A DNA stretch of 64,000 nucleotides from Tetrahymena thermophila SB210. Lineage: Eukaryota > Ciliophora > Oligohymenophorea > Hymenostomatida > Tetrahymenidae. Location: contig NW_002476250.1 in assembly GCF_000189635.1 (NCBI RefSeq), positions 434,001 through 498,000 on the forward strand, written 5' to 3'. The notes beneath the pieces are model-generated. The model saw only the letters and a program-made list of their open reading frames with translations. It searched no databases and was not told the DNA's origin. Numbering within the stretch: the first letter of the stretch is position 1; the number at the start of each line of letters is the position of its first letter. The translations under genes and the position numbers were made by a program. Below, piece after piece: positions 62,288 through 64,000 of this stretch.

Positions 62288-63467
62288 AACTATTTTTTTA
62301 AATGTATATTATTAAACTAAAATATCTATATCTTCATATTATGCTTATTCATCCACAACTTTAACAAATCATTTAGAGAAATTTTTAATTCCATAAATCT
62401 TCATTAACTCTTACCTATAAATTTTCAATATATTCTCTAAAGTTTTATAATTTCTAGAATTTTAGGAATTTATTTTTTAAGAATTGATGAGGATTTATGA
62501 TATTTTATGGTTCCTTACTTGCAATTATAAAAGTATTTTAAATTTAATTGGTTTATTCATTTTGATAATTTATTTGCAAAATTTTGATTATTTTTTATAT
62601 TATTTAGAATTTAACTTGTTCATGTTAAGAATTATTTGAATATTTAATGTCTATTACTTTTTAATTAAAATAAAATATTTTGTTTATTAATTAAACTAAT
62701 TTTGAAAAATGTTTTTTTGGAAATTAATTTAATCAAAAATAAAGGAGAAAATTTGTTAAGACGAATAATTCAAAATTGAATTTATTTATATAATAAAATA
62801 ATGGTATTGAGAAATTTTATTTGTTGAATGTATACATAAAGAAGAATGCTAATAAATAAATAATTAATTAATATGTTTTAAATTTGCTAAAGACTAAAGA
62901 AGTATATCACTATTCTTAATTCAATTAAAGAAACAAAGATTAGTTTAATGTTTAAGTAAAAAAATAAAGAGATATAACCAGTAACAGATAATATATTTTT
63001 TAAATATACCTTTCAAAAAATTAATATAAAACTTGCAGCTTTAGAAATAATAATACAACTATATATTCTCATTAAAATCTTAAATGTTTCATTATAATTG
63101 GATATATAGCTAATGCTAATTATTTTAATTAAATAATTGAAGCTGCTTAAAAAATTAGGTAATAGTATTGAAGTGGTCTTTTATTTTGTTAAAAATTAAA
63201 AATGATACAAATTAACATTTTATTGAAATATGTATAATATAATTTAAATTAATAGGTTTAGTTAGTATGTGAATTATAGTAGTTGGTGTTTATAAATCCA
63301 GGTATTCAATTTTAATATCCTCTATTCCAAATTTTCTAAATATTTTTAGAGGTTATCAAATTATTTTATATTATTTAGTTTTTTCTTCATAGTAATAGTA
63401 TTTGTTAGATCAAATACTAAATTTTATTTTATTGACCTTAAGTTAGTTATTAAAGTAATAAAACTTC
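62288..63467. other. Convergent intergenic spacer
   Basis: Lies between the 3' ends of the coiled-coil gene (plus) and the TPR-like gene (minus). It is A/T-rich with no coding frame found; it probably holds both polyadenylation regions. Confidence 0.6.
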
Positions 63468-64000
63468 TCAGTTTTGCATTTTTTAGACAAGTATTTATTA
63501 TTCAGCAATCTTTTATAGCTCTTTATATTTTAAAAGTAAATTAATATTATTTTATAAATAAATTAATAAAATTAATTACTTGGGTTAGATTTATCTTGGA
63601 CAAATAGTTTGCTTCTTTCAAAAATTTAGTTTGCTTTGTCAAAATTTTTTTGGAGCATTTCAATATATCCTAAATTTAGGTAAGCATCTAACACTTATTT
63701 TTAAAAAAATTAAATGAATAAAATAGACATTTTAACAAAGCAAGAATTTACTTAAATCTACATTGTCCTCTAACAAAAGGAACTCCTAAAACTATCTCTT
63801 AGAGTCTTCTAGGTTATTTAGTTCTAAGTTGATTTTGGCTAATTCTATAACAATTTATGATTAGAGTTTATCATTTTTGACACCATTTTTCTTTTTGAAT
63901 TGCTTTAGCATCCACTCAAGATTTTCTTTAACTTCATTTATACTTTTACCCTACTTTAATTCAGTGAGACTAATCTTAAAGTTAGTTTCTAAAGCTATTT
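63468..64000 (-). CDS. 3' end of a TPR-like / helical-repeat gene, cut by the window edge
   Basis: Three exons on the minus strand: 64000-63752 (continuing beyond the window), 63693-63580 and 63520-63468, the last ending in TGA. The visible 138 residues are helical. The first exon carries NFKISLTELKQGKSINEVK and EWMLKQFKKKNGVKN. The join to exon 2 gives a TPR-like helix pair, MLDAYLNLGYIEMLQKNFD then KANQIFERSKLFVQDK, where Leu-Gly-Tyr and the Ala before the second helix match TPR spacing. The tail KLQKIAEQQILVQKMQN is a short charged helix. A single TPR is not enough to name the protein. Donor choice at 63752 was made to keep the phase. Confidence 0.68.

Noticed and set aside
1-64000. Transposon, tRNA, rRNA or telomeric repeat
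   Set aside because: I found no transposase motifs, cloverleaf with a TPsiC box, rRNA core or GGGGTT arrays by eye; a dedicated tRNAscan/Rfam search was not possible.

Overview
The window is nuclear DNA from a ciliate, most likely a Tetrahymena-type macronuclear genome. It is extremely AT-rich, and its long reading frames are open only if TAA and TAG are read as glutamine and TGA is the only stop. Introns of about 41 to 612 nt have GT...AG ends and AT-rich bodies; they are too long for Paramecium, whose introns are about 20-33 nt. A standard-code search therefore finds only fragments. All gene models here were built by hand with TGA as the only stop, joining exons by splice sites, phase and protein similarity recognised from memory. 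No alignment or RNA evidence was available.

Layout. 1-1272: two minus-strand genes, the first cut by the window edge. 4149-8629: a ten-exon ARMC9 orthologue (LisH plus armadillo, ciliary base). 9400-17808: three plus-strand genes, namely an LRR-like protein, a protein kinase with a long tail, and a B-box/SPRY-like protein. 18325-28543: two tandem minus-strand, intronless P-type ATPases of the Na,K/H,K (IIC) class. 31522-35895: a very large Asn/Gln-rich protein with a B-box-like finger. 36729-40392: an AND-1/Ctf4/WDHD1 replisome factor with ten exons. 41811-44075: a PHD-finger protein whose finger is split by the longest intron. 46037-49972: a von Willebrand A - alpha-kinase fusion with a CxxC-rich tail. 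51055-52110: a small CLAMP-domain, CFAP119-like axonemal candidate. 53157-58555: an Sfi1-like centrin-binding repeat protein. 59330-62287: a coiled-coil protein with a disordered tail. 63468-64000: the 3' end of a minus-strand TPR-like gene.

How the genes relate. There is no operon logic; each gene has its own AT-rich flanks. Even so, several products point to the cilium/basal body (ARMC9, CLAMP protein, Sfi1-like protein, possibly the 59330 coiled coil), and others to replication and chromatin (AND-1, PHD). The ATPase pair is a local duplication. Intergenic regions are 75-85% AT by eye and hold two imperfect tandem duplications (24080-24669 and 45081-45605). A GCGC-centred inverted repeat upstream of AND-1 resembles E2F/DP sites. 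I found no rRNA, tRNA, CRISPR, transposon or telomere sequence. The most unusual items are the vWA-alpha-kinase-CxxC protein and the ion-site and loop peculiarities of the ATPase pair.
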